Numbered from the stretch's first letter, positions 1 to 8,430 are shown. The stretch: DNA of 64,000 bases from Acidobacteriota bacterium (GCA_013289665.1 JABCZN010000005.1:1-64000); one strand, 5' to 3'. The notes: generated by a model not told the origin, from the letters alone. A program made the numbers and translations.

Positions 1-15
1 GCATCATTTTACGAA

Positions 16-50
16 GTCGGGTCATGGGGATGGCCTCCTTATGACCCGAC
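16..50. other. Inverted repeat (hairpin) at the left edge
   Basis: GTCGGGTCAT at 16-25 is repeated as its exact complement ATGACCCGAC at 41-50, with a 15-nt loop. It could be the terminator of a gene lying left of the window or half of a mobile-element end. No U-tract follows on either strand, so the role is open. The rest of 1-226 holds no gene I can support. Confidence 0.4.
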
Positions 51-226
51 AACTTACCTCAACCGTTAGGCAATCACCGCTCCACTACCTCACGCGCAGC
101 GTCCGCCGCACAAGCGGCTTCGTTCTTCCGGAGAATTGGCTCCTAGTACGGCTCGGAGGCCAACCCGGGGCGTGGATCGATCTTAGCTTCGGATTCTGCA
201 GGCGCAGAATTCCTCTGGCGCCGAAG

Positions 227-799
227 CTAGCGAGAAAGCTCGCAAATCCAGTTGACCTCCCACGTCTTCCCGCCATCCGGCGAAAAGGACTGCTCCATGC
301 GGGCAGAAGTCGGAGAGAGGTTGAGCCAGACATAGCGAACCAGAATGGCGCGTCCTTTGTAGTCTTCTTGATCGAAGAATTCGCCGCGAGTACCGTTGAA
401 CTGCCCGATCACGGGAGGCAGACTAAGAACGCCATTATCAAGATCAACAAGAAAAATGCTCCATTGATGCGCGGCCGGGTTGTAGAGGCGAAGCGTCTGC
501 GCCTTGATATGAAGCTTTTTGTCGGTGCTGGCTACTTCAAACTCCTCGAAATTTGCGTTGCTGTCGAGGAGTTTCTTGTGATTGGAGATTCCTTCGTATT
601 CCACCCAGACATTCGAGTTGTTCAGGCGATCAGGAAGGCGACGGACGTGCGCCTTCCAGTTGCCGATCAGAAAATCAAAGTCGTGCGAACCGTCGCGCTG
701 CGACAGGTTGGCGGGATTTGCCGTGTTCTGGGCAAACGAAGGAGCCGCGGGTGTCGCGGCGATCATAAGCAGCAAAATGACGCTGAATTTGGTTTTCAT
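227..799 (-). CDS. Secreted hypothetical protein, about 190 aa
   Basis: The ATG at 799 is preferred over an in-frame upstream ATG because AGGAA lies 7 nt before it and it opens directly into a signal peptide: basic MKTK, a hydrophobic stretch, then a cleavage-like SFAQ near residue 24. The mature part carries an FDFLIGNW-type stretch near residue 42, as seen in small secreted proteins of the DUF1579-like group (lipocalin-like beta proteins of unknown function). The protein is probably periplasmic or exported. No catalytic motif is evident. It sits beside a damaged cupin gene in an AT-richer segment, so it may be part of a transferred and decaying region. The reading frame itself is intact. 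Confidence 0.6.
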   Translation of the reverse strand: MKTKFSVILLLMIAATPAAPSFAQNTANPANLSQRDGSHDFDFLIGNWKAHVRRLPDRLNNSNVWVEYEGISNHKKLLDSNANFEEFEVASTDKKLHIKAQTLRLYNPAAHQWSIFLVDLDNGVLSLPPVIGQFNGTRGEFFDQEDYKGRAILVRYVWLNLSPTSARMEQSFSPDGGKTWEVNWICELSR

Positions 800-871
800 G
801 GTGTTTTCCTTGGAATGCACCTATCAAATAAGCTGGTTAGACGCGCAATGCGAGGCTGCGTTAGCTCCCGA

Positions 872-1253
872 CTAATTAGTGCCGGTGGGAATGATCCCCG
901 CGTTTTCTACCATGATTACCACCGTGCGCTGAGGAGCCCGTGTGCGGTGCATGACACCTTTGGGAACGACGATACCTTGCCTCGGGTCGAGAGTTATCAA
1001 CCGCTCTTTCAGATCGATCAGAAGTTGACCTTCAACCACGTAAAAAAAACTCGTCGTCCTCTTCGTGTTTGTGCCAATGGTATTCACCACAAAAAACCCC
1101 CAACCGCACGACTGAGCCATTCACCTGGCAGAGCGTCTGGTTGTACCACTGAAACTTGCAGTCATCGGCAAGCTGCTTTTCTTCGATGATTTCCAGCGGC
1201 TTATAGTAAATATTCAAACGAGTTTCATAAGGATAAGACCCCGTATCGCTCAT
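872..1253 (-). pseudogene. Cupin-domain protein, interrupted by a frameshift
   Basis: Two overlapping frames together make one small cupin. The first (start ATG at 1253) carries cupin motif 1, HWHKHEEDDEFF, and the second continues YVVEGQLLIDL and carries motif 2, GIVVPKGVMH. They join exactly at a run of eight A on the + strand (1042-1049). With seven A the protein would be continuous, about 126 aa, ending IIPTGTN. The metal-binding His and Glu positions are all present, so the break is recent or is a homopolymer sequencing error. Function beyond a single-domain cupin cannot be assigned. Confidence 0.7.
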
Positions 1254-1371
1254 TCCTTAACCCCCAAATCTTTGGATGCGCTTATATATCTCAACAAAAT
1301 CTTTCCACATTCCGAGTCTGAAGGAGACTTCCTCGGTTTTTAAAGTAAACGAGAGAAGTTGGGAGAGGTAG

Positions 1372-2112
1372 AGGCAAAATGGACGGTTTAACTCTCGACG
1401 CTACCGGCGCGTTGCGGCAATCTTGGGAGCGGTAGGAAAAAGTGGCCAGCAAGTTCTTTCATTTGCTCTCCGCGACTCCGGTAGTTTCGACTATGACGGA
1501 CGTGGTTACAAGTCTGGTAGTGTGGAAAACATCTCGCCAGATGGTTCGACACTCGGAAATGCGACGAGCCCGGGATTGGAGTTGATTGATGCACATACTC
1601 TTAAGGCGACAACACTGACAGATTTGCCACTCGTTCCTACGGGTGTGAGTTCGAAGTCTGTGGTGAGCGATAGCCCTTGGTGGATAAAGGACTATCCCAA
1701 AGCCCAAAGCTTTGTGACGCTCACTGACGAAAAGGGCCAGCACCTGATCTTTCACGCTGATTGCGGTGGCAGGCCACAATTCCTCACCGATGATCGCGTC
1801 CTCACGGCGAGCTGCAGGATAGCGCGCATCCTCGATACTCAAGGCAACATTCTCAAGACAGTTATCCTACATGACCCAATCTCTTTCGCAGGGGTTTCGC
1901 AGCACGGCAAGCGATTTGTGCCGCAGTTCGCGAGTTTTTCTGACACGCACTCGGTTAAGCGCGAGGGCTTTGTCGTTTATTCCGTCGATACGGGGGAGCC
2001 TGTTGCGGAAGTGACGCCGGAGGAACCCGGCGAAGAGCAGTCCTGGACTGCGCTCTCTCCCGATGGCTCAATGATGTCGCCGCTGAAGTTGACCCTCTAC
2101 CATCTGTCTTAA
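1372..2112 (+). pseudogene. Fragment of a beta-propeller-like acidobacterial protein
   Basis: The readable frame begins just after a TAG at 1369 with no ATG; the first usable start is a TTG at 1423. The coherent-looking sequence begins before that TTG (RRYRRVAAILGAVGKSG), so the N-terminus and any signal peptide appear lost. The body has repeated strand-turn patterns (SPDGSTLGNATSPG, LDTQGNIL, WTALSPDGSMM) like WD40/propeller proteins. Near the end, SPDGSMM runs straight into SPLKLTLYHLS, which looks like a small in-frame deletion of the last blade. No function is assigned. A real shorter protein starting at 1423 cannot be excluded. Confidence 0.45.
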
Positions 2113-2185
2113 CACACTGAAATTAAGTCGAGAACACTGGCCCCATTTTTTGGCCCCATAGCAATTGAAAACTATTGGTTTATTT

Positions 2186-2260
2186 TGGCTGGGAGACCTG
2201 GACTCGAACCAGGATAGCCAGATCCAGAGTCTGGAGTCCTACCAATTGGACGATCTCCCA
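2186..2260 (-). tRNA. tRNA-Gln (anticodon CTG), CCA encoded
   Basis: Read on the minus strand, TGGGAGA (2260-2254) pairs with TCTCCCA (2196-2190) as the acceptor stem. A G discriminator lies at 2189 and an encoded CCA at 2188-2186. The anticodon stem CCAGA/TCTGG closes a loop with anticodon CTG (2227-2225), reading the Gln codon CAG. The T arm contains the conserved GGTTCGAGTCC. The D arm contains AATTGGTAGGA. All stems pair well. It lies at the boundary between the AT-richer, decayed first 2 kb and the high-GC remainder, a position where integrated DNA is often found. Confidence 0.95.
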
Positions 2261-2630
2261 GCCGAGGGAGAAAATTGCTAGCAGCGCCGCAAGGCAATCC
2301 TGCGCATCACCACCGCAACCTTTCTAGAGTAAAACGTCCTTCCACTCTCCGTCAACTCGCTCCTGGACACCCTGCCCCCACAATACCGTCTCGGCCGATA
2401 GAACCTGTTGCGGGACGTCGCCCGCCCGTGATACTTTGCCACTTCGTCTCGCATCAAAACGTCGGCGTCGAGCATCAGAACCCAGACATGTCGCCTCGTC
2501 TTGGCCGAGATGAACCGTATCATTTGGCAATTTTGTTTATTGTGCGGGCAATCGGGTCATACGCGGAACACCTTCGAACCAGGGCCGGTCAGTTCATTCC
2601 ATTCCACGGCGGACATCCAGGGGGAAAATC
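2261..2630. other. Gap without a supported gene
   Basis: Only short frames without good starts or recognisable motifs occur here on either strand (for example an 81-codon minus frame at 2278-2523). I see no RNA gene and no clear repeat. The last 15 bases contain CAGGGGG, the ribosome-binding site of the next gene. Confidence 0.4.
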
Positions 2631-3440
2631 ATGTTGCTAAAAAACGGGCTTCGCACTCCACTCTTCTCTTCCCGAGTTCTGGCGCTGTGGCTTGCCGTCC
2701 TCGCCATCCCGGCGCTGGCCTCCGCCCAGCAGCCCTCCGGCGCGGGCACTCCCAGTACGCCCGCCACAAAGCCCGACTCCCCGCAGCCTAAGCAGGAGAC
2801 CCCTCCGCAGCCCAGCGGATCAAGCAAGGGCTTCATCGGCTACGTCACGAGCCGTTCTATCGTCTTTCCCGACATCGCCACCAACCCCTTGCCGCTTTCT
2901 AGCGGTGGAAAATTCAAAATCTTCGTGAACCAGGCTATCTCTCCCGCTTACGTCCTCGGCTCGGGCGTCAGCGCCGCTGTGAATCAGGCGAATAACTCTC
3001 CGAGCGCCACCGGCCAGGGTTGGGAAGCCTACGGCACCCGCGTCGGTTACTCCATGGCGCGGGCCTCCTCAACCTCTTTCTTCGGAACTTTCGTGTTCGC
3101 CTCGATCCTCCACCAGGATCCGCGCTTCTTCCCGGAAAGCCATCCGGGTTTTCTCCGCGCCATCAAGTACTCCGCCGAACGCATTGTTATCACCCGCAAT
3201 GACAAGGGCAACGACGTGTTCAACTCTTCCGGCTTACTGGGACCGCTGGCCGCCGAGGCGCTCTCAAATTCCTATCTTCCCCGCTCCGAACAGACTGGCG
3301 CGAGAAGCATGGAGCGCTATGGCAGCGATCTCGCCTGGCGCTTCGCGGCAAACATATTCAAGGAGTACTGGCCGACGATCTTTCGCGATATGCATCTGCA
3401 AAAGGTTATGCCAAATCCCGGCAACAGCCCACAGCGTTGA
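2631..3440 (+). CDS. Secreted acidobacterial hypothetical protein, 269 aa
   Basis: The protein starts with a signal peptide (residues 1-33: basic start, hydrophobic core LALWLAVLAIPALASA, then QQPS). A low-complexity Pro/Ser/Thr/Lys-rich linker follows (residues 34-66), then a globular domain. The domain has the pattern GYSMARASSTSFFGTFVFASILHQDPRFF, which I recognise from a set of exported or outer-membrane proteins of unknown function found repeatedly in Acidobacteriota genomes. It ends cleanly before a convergent polyphosphate kinase gene. The linker suggests a surface or periplasmic anchor region. No enzymatic motif is visible. Confidence 0.65.
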   Translation: MLLKNGLRTPLFSSRVLALWLAVLAIPALASAQQPSGAGTPSTPATKPDSPQPKQETPPQPSGSSKGFIGYVTSRSIVFPDIATNPLPLSSGGKFKIFVNQAISPAYVLGSGVSAAVNQANNSPSATGQGWEAYGTRVGYSMARASSTSFFGTFVFASILHQDPRFFPESHPGFLRAIKYSAERIVITRNDKGNDVFNSSGLLGPLAAEALSNSYLPRSEQTGARSMERYGSDLAWRFAANIFKEYWPTIFRDMHLQKVMPNPGNSPQR

Positions 3441-3567
3441 CCTGTGGCACAGCGATTCCTGGCTGCCCTGAGCGAAAGGGCGGTGCTGTTCGGATTGCCG
3501 GCGCTCCCTGCGCGCTTCCTCCGCCTTAAGTCTTTTTCTTTTTCCTTTTCTTCTCCTTGCCCTCTCG

Positions 3568-4467
3568 CTACTCCTTTTCTAATTCCTTCCGCGCCGCCTT
3601 CAACTCCGCCATCTTCTCTTCGCTCAGCTTCGGATATTCGAGCTTCATATCCGATAGCGCATCCACCACGGTGGCCACCACCAGCAGCCGGCTGAACCAC
3701 TTGTTATCCGCCGGCACCACCACCCAAGGCGCATGCTCGGAAGCCGTGTTTCGAATCATCTTTTCATAAGCCGACTGGTAATCGTTCCAGTATTTACGCT
3801 CCTTCACGTCCGCCGCGGAAAATTTCCAGTTTTTGTCCGGGTTGTCCAGCCGCTCCAGGAACCGCCGCTTCTGTTCTTTCTTCGAAACATTCAGGAAAAA
3901 CTTTCGGATCGCAATCCCGTTTCGCGTCAGGTATTTTTCAAACGCGTTGATATCTTCAAACCGGTTCTTCCAGAAATGTTCTTCGCGCAGCTCTTCTGGT
4001 ATCCGCTCCTTCTCCAGCAGTTCCGGATGCACCCGCACCACCAACACCTCTTCGTAATACGACCGGTTGAAGATTCCTATCTTCCCTCGCGCCGGCATCG
4101 AGTAGTTCGTCCTCCACAGAAAATCGTGCGTCAACTCCTCGCTCGACGGCTCCTTGAACGCATGTACCTCGACACCCTGCGGATTCACGCCGGACATCAC
4201 GTGCTTGATCGTGCTGTCCTTTCCCGCCGCGTCCATCGCCTGAAAAATCAGCAGCAGTCCCCAATTGCTCTGCGCGTAAAGCTTGTCCTGCATTTCGCGC
4301 AGCAGCACCACTCCCTCGTCCGTCAATCGCTTCGCTTCGGGCTTGTCCCCCGATTTCAGATCGTGCGTGTCACACGGATCATGATCCTTCAGCCGAAAAC
4401 CCTCTCCTGACTCCACTACATACTGCTCGATGAACTCGTGAACGCTCTTCGCCTTCATCTTTTCCAT
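3568..4467 (-). CDS. Polyphosphate kinase 2 family (PPK2) phosphotransferase
   Basis: This cytosolic enzyme transfers phosphate between inorganic polyphosphate and nucleotides. The PPK2 P-loop kinase fold is visible: Walker A-like AMDAAGKDS at residues 79-87 (about two residues lower if counted from the chosen start), followed by GVNPQGVEVHAFKEPS, then the Walker B/lid region FNRSYYEEVLVVRVHP and FLERLDNPDKNWKFS. At about 299 aa it has the usual single-domain length. The ATG at 4467 is chosen because GAGGGG sits 5 nt upstream; a GTG two codons earlier is too close to that site. The GVNP-x-G and FKxP pattern fits the PPK2 groups acting on AMP/ADP, but class cannot be settled by eye. The glycosyltransferase gene upstream ends 15 nt before it, so the two may be cotranscribed. 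Confidence 0.9.
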   Translation of the reverse strand: MEKMKAKSVHEFIEQYVVESGEGFRLKDHDPCDTHDLKSGDKPEAKRLTDEGVVLLREMQDKLYAQSNWGLLLIFQAMDAAGKDSTIKHVMSGVNPQGVEVHAFKEPSSEELTHDFLWRTNYSMPARGKIGIFNRSYYEEVLVVRVHPELLEKERIPEELREEHFWKNRFEDINAFEKYLTRNGIAIRKFFLNVSKKEQKRRFLERLDNPDKNWKFSAADVKERKYWNDYQSAYEKMIRNTASEHAPWVVVPADNKWFSRLLVVATVVDALSDMKLEYPKLSEEKMAELKAARKELEKE

Positions 4468-4482
4468 CGCCACCCCTCACAA

Positions 4483-5712
4483 TCATCGCCGCCTCTTCTC
4501 TGTGCCCTCTGTGCTCTTCCTCTGTGACCTCTGTGTTAAATCTTCCTCTTTCTTTCCCGCTTCAACTTCCCTCATCCTCCCGCCCTCAATTGCATACTCC
4601 ACCCCGCCCCAAGTCACCCGGTTTGACACAAACCCCGCCACCCAAACCACAAAGTGAATCGCGTCCCTTACCGGCACCAGCCACAATTTCCTCCGCAACA
4701 CATCATCCTGTACTCCCCACACTCCCACCACCCACGCCATCAGCAAACGAAGCACAAGATACGCCGCCACAAATCCTGCCCCAATCCACGCGGTCGGCGC
4801 CACCACCGCCGCCAATACACACCACGGCAAGCCATGCGTAATCACCAGCCCAAAAAACGAAGCCGGCCGAACCAACCGCACTGTCCTCGCCCACCGCACC
4901 TGGTGCTCCCAGAAACCCTGCAACGTCTGCGCCGGATACATCGTCCACACCGCTTCGCGCGACAACAGGACCTTCCCCCCCGAATTGTGCACGCGGTTTC
5001 CAATTTCGTAATCGTCCGCCAGCAGATCCGCCAAGGCCTCATATCCCCCGATATTCGCAAGCCACGTTTTCGTCGTCGCCACCGAAGCGCCCAGCGCAAA
5101 CGTCACCCGGCCCGGCAAGCTCGCCACCAGCGCCCCGGCAAAAAAATCGCTCGCCGCCCCGACCGCTTCCACTTCCGCCCAAAAATTCTCCTCCGCTACG
5201 CCGCGATAAAAACAACTCGCCACGCCCACCGCGGGATCGGCGAACTCGGCAACCACATTTTTCAGATAGTCCGGCGACACCCGGACGTCCCCGTCGCTCT
5301 GCACAACGATTTCGTGCCTGGCCTCTCGCGCCAGCAGAATCAAATTGTTTACTTTTTGATTGGAGCCAATCTTCGGGGCGTTCGATAAGATCCGAATGGA
5401 GCGCTGCGGAAAATCCCGCATCACCTGCCGAAGCAGCGGCACGGCCGGATCGTCCATGTCATTCACGCAAAACAAAATCTCATAGTCCGGATAATTCTGC
5501 CTGCAAAAACTTTCAAAATTGATCCCGGAAGCAAAATCCACGCCATGCACCGGCTTCAGCAAACTCACCGGCGGCACAAACTCCGGCAATCGCCGCGCCC
5601 GTTCCCGCCGGAAAAATTGCAACGCAGCAAAAATCGCCACCAAATAATAAGCAAGCGGCGCAGCCGCCAGCACCAGCAAGCTTGTGCGCCAGATGGAAAG
5701 TTCACTCATCAT
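4483..5712 (-). CDS. HpnI-like GT2/GT21 membrane glycosyltransferase (copy 1)
   Basis: The protein resembles ceramide glucosyltransferase-like enzymes and HpnI, which in hopanoid-making bacteria adds an N-acetylglucosamine unit to bacteriohopanetetrol. It has an N-terminal membrane segment (about 8-30), then a catalytic domain with VSLLKPVHG, the first aspartates in CVNDMDD, DGDVRVSPDYL, LADDYEIGN and the VRWARTVR acceptor motif. Two or three C-terminal membrane helices follow. The active site should face the cytosol on membrane lipid acceptors. The last ~20 residues (EDLTQRSQRKSTEGTEKRRR) do not look like enzyme; they are the translation of a dispersed intergenic element at 4495-4540. A paralogue lies directly upstream. 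The actual sugar and lipid are not known. Confidence 0.8.
   Translation of the reverse strand: MMSELSIWRTSLLVLAAAPLAYYLVAIFAALQFFRRERARRLPEFVPPVSLLKPVHGVDFASGINFESFCRQNYPDYEILFCVNDMDDPAVPLLRQVMRDFPQRSIRILSNAPKIGSNQKVNNLILLAREARHEIVVQSDGDVRVSPDYLKNVVAEFADPAVGVASCFYRGVAEENFWAEVEAVGAASDFFAGALVASLPGRVTFALGASVATTKTWLANIGGYEALADLLADDYEIGNRVHNSGGKVLLSREAVWTMYPAQTLQGFWEHQVRWARTVRLVRPASFFGLVITHGLPWCVLAAVVAPTAWIGAGFVAAYLVLRLLMAWVVGVWGVQDDVLRRKLWLVPVRDAIHFVVWVAGFVSNRVTWGGVEYAIEGGRMREVEAGKKEEDLTQRSQRKSTEGTEKRRR
4495..4540 (-). repeat. Dispersed AACRCAGAG element (copy A), inside a 3' coding end
   Basis: Read on the minus strand, the segment is a run of ACAGAGG units (AACACAGAGGTCACAGAGG and so on). The same family recurs at about 8190, 12120-12190, 12910-12955 and 14110-14155, always in this orientation. 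Here the upstream reading frame runs through it and adds a charged tail to the glycosyltransferase. Confidence 0.65.
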
Positions 5713-5726
5713 TCAAAATTCAAAAC

Positions 5727-5812
5727 GCCCGTAGCGGCCGCCTTCTGGCGGCCCTCGACGACCAACGCCCCACGCGCCATTCTGGAGGCGGGGTTGCCCC
5801 GCCCTCCTCGGC
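5727..5812. repeat. Intergenic double-hairpin element (copy 1)
   Basis: Two close hairpins: GGCCGCC-ttct-GGCGGCC at 5736-5753, then GGCGGGG-ttg-CCCCGCC at 5787-5803, the second preceded by ATTCTGGA. A similar arrangement stands at 7050-7132 on the other side of the next glycosyltransferase gene. It looks like a REP-type dispersed element; a terminator role is possible but there is no U-tract. Confidence 0.55.
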
Positions 5813-5839
5813 TACTCCTGCCTTTGTCGCGCGCCTGCC

Positions 5840-7033
5840 CTACGACGGCTCCCCCGCATCCTTCCGCAACACCATCCGCTCACCCTGCAATTCAAACCGG
5901 CTGCTCCGCCACGCAATCCTCGTGCCGCCGAAACTCATGCACCACACAATAAATCCCAGCAAATCCCGCGTCGGATAAAGCCATATCTTTCCAAGCAACG
6001 GCCGGTCGCGCAACGCCACCCATCCCACCGCATACGCCATGATCCACCGGTTCACCACCGCCCAGGCCAGCAATCCCGTCCCCAGCGGCCAATGCCCCGA
6101 CAATCCCGCGGCCAGCAATCCCAGAATCCCGAACGGCATCGCAAAGATCAGCCCCATGCCCAGATAACCCTTCGGCCGGCAATACCTCTCCGTCACCCTC
6201 CACCGCAGCTGGTTCTGCAGCATTTTCCGGAAAGTGCTCTGGTTCACGATGTGATCGATCACGTGGCCGGAAAGCACCACCTGGTATCCCGACTTGTGAA
6301 TCAGGTTGCCCAGAATAAAATCGTTCGCCGAATAGTCGTAAAACTTCTCGTACCCGCCGATTTCCTCCAAAGCTTCCTTGCGCACCGCGATCGTCGGCCC
6401 CAGCCCGAATTTCATTCCCTCCAGCAGATTTGCCACCAGCGCGCCCGCCGGTTCTTCCACAGACATCAGCATCGCCGTCTGATTCGACCAGAAGTCGCCC
6501 ACATTCTTGCCGCGGTACAGACAAGTCGTCATCGCAATCCGCGGCTTCAGCAGCGGCGTCACCACTTCCCGCAAGTAATTCGGCGCCACTTCTACATCGC
6601 TGTCCGATGCCACAATCACGCCGTAGTTCGCCTCTTTCGACAGGCAATGCAGCGAATAGGTCTGCGGATTCGGCCAAGGGGGCAGGCCGTGCACGACGAT
6701 CCGGCTAGCCACCTGTGGATACCGCGCGCTCACTTCCCGCACGACGCCCAGAGCCTCATCGTCCTCCGCGTCTGCCCCAAACAAAATCTCAAACCGCGGA
6801 TAATCCTGCCGGAAAAAGCTCTCAATGTTTTCCTGAAGCTGCGGCTCCAGCCCATGCACCGGTTTAATCATGGAGACTGCAGGCAAATCGGCATCAACCA
6901 CCGGCGGCTGCAACAACTTCCGCGAATCCGCGCGGAACTTCGCGACGGACGCCAACACCAACCCCAAATACACCGTGGAACTCAGTGTCCCGACCAGCGC
7001 AACAGCCAACAAAATGTATCCCACAATCACCAA
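5840..7033 (-). CDS. HpnI-like GT2/GT21 membrane glycosyltransferase (copy 2)
   Basis: A paralogue of the neighbouring transferase with the same plan: N-terminal membrane segment (about 5-28), VSMIKPVHGLEP, aspartates in FGADAEDDE, SDSDVEVAPNYL and NDFILGN, the LRWRVTERYCRPKG motif, and C-terminal membrane helices (about 295-350). It starts at TTG (7033) or the adjacent GTG (7030); GAGGGA lies about 9 nt upstream and no ATG is near. No element-derived tail is present. Two such copies in tandem suggest two successive glycosylations or two acceptors. HpnI is the closest named family because an HpnJ-like gene lies 10 kb away. Sugar specificity cannot be read from the sequence. Confidence 0.8.
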   Translation of the reverse strand: MVIVGYILLAVALVGTLSSTVYLGLVLASVAKFRADSRKLLQPPVVDADLPAVSMIKPVHGLEPQLQENIESFFRQDYPRFEILFGADAEDDEALGVVREVSARYPQVASRIVVHGLPPWPNPQTYSLHCLSKEANYGVIVASDSDVEVAPNYLREVVTPLLKPRIAMTTCLYRGKNVGDFWSNQTAMLMSVEEPAGALVANLLEGMKFGLGPTIAVRKEALEEIGGYEKFYDYSANDFILGNLIHKSGYQVVLSGHVIDHIVNQSTFRKMLQNQLRWRVTERYCRPKGYLGMGLIFAMPFGILGLLAAGLSGHWPLGTGLLAWAVVNRWIMAYAVGWVALRDRPLLGKIWLYPTRDLLGFIVWCMSFGGTRIAWRSSRFELQGERMVLRKDAGEPS

Positions 7034-7049
7034 ATCCGCGTTCCCTCGA

Positions 7050-7132
7050 AGCGGCCACCCGCAGGTGGCTCCTCTTGTAAGTTACCCTTCTTGCCGTTCT
7101 GGGAGAGGGGCTTGCCCCGCCCTCTTGGTGTG
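7050..7132. repeat. Intergenic double-hairpin element (copy 2)
   Basis: GCCACC-cgca-GGTGGC at 7054-7069 is followed by GTTCTGGGAGAGGGGCTTG and CCCCGCCCTCT (about 7096-7124), matching the layout and core of the element at 5727-5812. The two copies bracket the second glycosyltransferase gene. The remainder of 7034-7194 holds no gene. Confidence 0.55.
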
Positions 7133-7194
7133 TGCCTGCCTTGTGGCACATCCATTGCCGGCTGTGCCCTTCGACTTCCCAAATTCCTTCCGCT

Positions 7195-8181
7195 CTACGC
7201 CTTCACGCTCGCATAAAGCAATTCCGCATCCCGTAGCAACGCGTTCATCGACTCCTGCAGCGCCTCCCGCGAGTTCCTCTTATTCTTCCAACCCAACCCG
7301 CGAATTCTGTCCGTATTCAGCCGCACCACCGCCACATCGCCCTTCCACCCGCGATCGCCGCCCGCAAATTCAAACTTTACCTTGCTGCGATCGAGCCCGA
7401 CGCATTCAACCGCCAACTCCGCGATCTCTCTCACCGTGATGTAATCGCCCGTAGCCACGTTGTAGGTCTGAAACTTCTGTGCCGTCTTCTCATGAGCCGT
7501 GAGCACCGCCCGAATCACGTCTTCCACGTAAATGTACGACTTGCTCTGCCCGCCATCTCCCAGAATCCGCAACCGCTCCGGCTCACTCCGCAGTGAGCGC
7601 ACGAAATCAAATCCAACTCCATGAGTCTGCCGCGGCCCAACCACATTTCCAAACCGGAAAACGCAAGCCGTCAAATCAAACATGTGGCAATAGGAACTGA
7701 TCAGCACCTCGCCCGCCAGCTTGCTCGCCCCATACGTCGAAATCGGCACCAGCGGTCCGTAATCCTCTCCCGCCTCAACCATTCCCAACTCGCCGTAAAC
7801 CCCGCTGCCTGAAGCGTACAAAATCCGTTTCGCCGACGTCAGCCGCATCGCCTCGAGCACCCGCTCGGTCAAATACGTTCCTTCGCGAAAATCAATGTCC
7901 GGCTCCGTTGCCGCCCGCGCAATATCCGGATTCGACGCCAGGTGAATCACCACCTCGCTGCCGTCCATCGCCCGCTTCAGCGTCTCAATGTCTTTCACGT
8001 CGCCGTTGACGAATTTGAATTTCGGATTGCCCAGATGCTTCCGAAAATGCCAGTCCCGGCCGGAGCTCAGGTTGTCGTAAATCGTCACCGACTCCACGCC
8101 ATCCTTCCCGAGCAATACATCCGTAAAATGCGAGCCGATGAATCCAGCCCCGCCCACAAGTAAAAACCGCCCCATCCTCAT
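7195..8181 (-). CDS. NAD-dependent nucleotide-sugar epimerase/dehydratase
   Basis: An extended SDR of 328 aa. The dinucleotide motif GGAGFIGS is at about residues 9-16. NLSSG follows, the catalytic Tyr-Lys pair is in YGASK (about 159-163), and QSKSYIYVEDVI is the usual sugar-nucleotide region. These are the hallmarks of GalE/RmlB/WbpP-type enzymes that epimerise or dehydrate UDP-, dTDP- or GDP-sugars in the cytosol. The ATG at 8181 is chosen because GGAGAAG stands 5 nt before it; a TTG four codons earlier overlaps that site. It is in the same direction as the two glycosyltransferases and could supply their donor. Substrate unknown. Confidence 0.85.
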   Translation of the reverse strand: MRMGRFLLVGGAGFIGSHFTDVLLGKDGVESVTIYDNLSSGRDWHFRKHLGNPKFKFVNGDVKDIETLKRAMDGSEVVIHLASNPDIARAATEPDIDFREGTYLTERVLEAMRLTSAKRILYASGSGVYGELGMVEAGEDYGPLVPISTYGASKLAGEVLISSYCHMFDLTACVFRFGNVVGPRQTHGVGFDFVRSLRSEPERLRILGDGGQSKSYIYVEDVIRAVLTAHEKTAQKFQTYNVATGDYITVREIAELAVECVGLDRSKVKFEFAGGDRGWKGDVAVVRLNTDRIRGLGWKNKRNSREALQESMNALLRDAELLYASVKA

Positions 8182-8182
8182 G

Positions 8183-8230
8183 TTCTTCTCCAAATCTCAC
8201 AGCGCTCGGCGTTCTCTGCGTTACGGTTAC
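8183..8230 (-). repeat. Dispersed AACRCAGAG element (copy B)
   Basis: On the minus strand this reads GTAACGCAGAGAACGCCGAG and continues GCGCTGTGAGATTTGG, a degenerate copy of the element also found at 4495, 12120, 12910 and 14110. It lies immediately upstream of the epimerase start. The remaining bases to 8430 show no gene; they form the divergent spacer in front of the SDR gene. Confidence 0.5.
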
Positions 8231-8430
8231 TCTTTCTTTCCTGATCCTGGCAACGCTCGCAAGATCCGATCGGCCAAGCGCGCTCTCAAGCCTGCCTGCC
8301 CCGCTCACAATTCAATTCATGCTGGATGTAAATTAATGATAGTCGACTCCCTCCCCACCGTCGACCTCAAAACCCTCCGGATTTCTGCGGGTCATGTTCT
8401 AATAGAGGAAAGATCTCCGGAGCCTGGTAA

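Noticed and set aside
16..50. Left-edge hairpin as an insertion-sequence end
   Set aside because: No transposase, target duplication or partner repeat inside the window; kept only as an inverted repeat.
41..1189. 382-codon open frame on the + strand
   Set aside because: It is antisense to the secreted protein and the cupin gene, which have signal peptide, RBS and motifs; the + translation shows no domain.
2278..2523. Minus-strand 81-codon frame
   Set aside because: No RBS, no motif, Arg-rich; cannot be told from noise.
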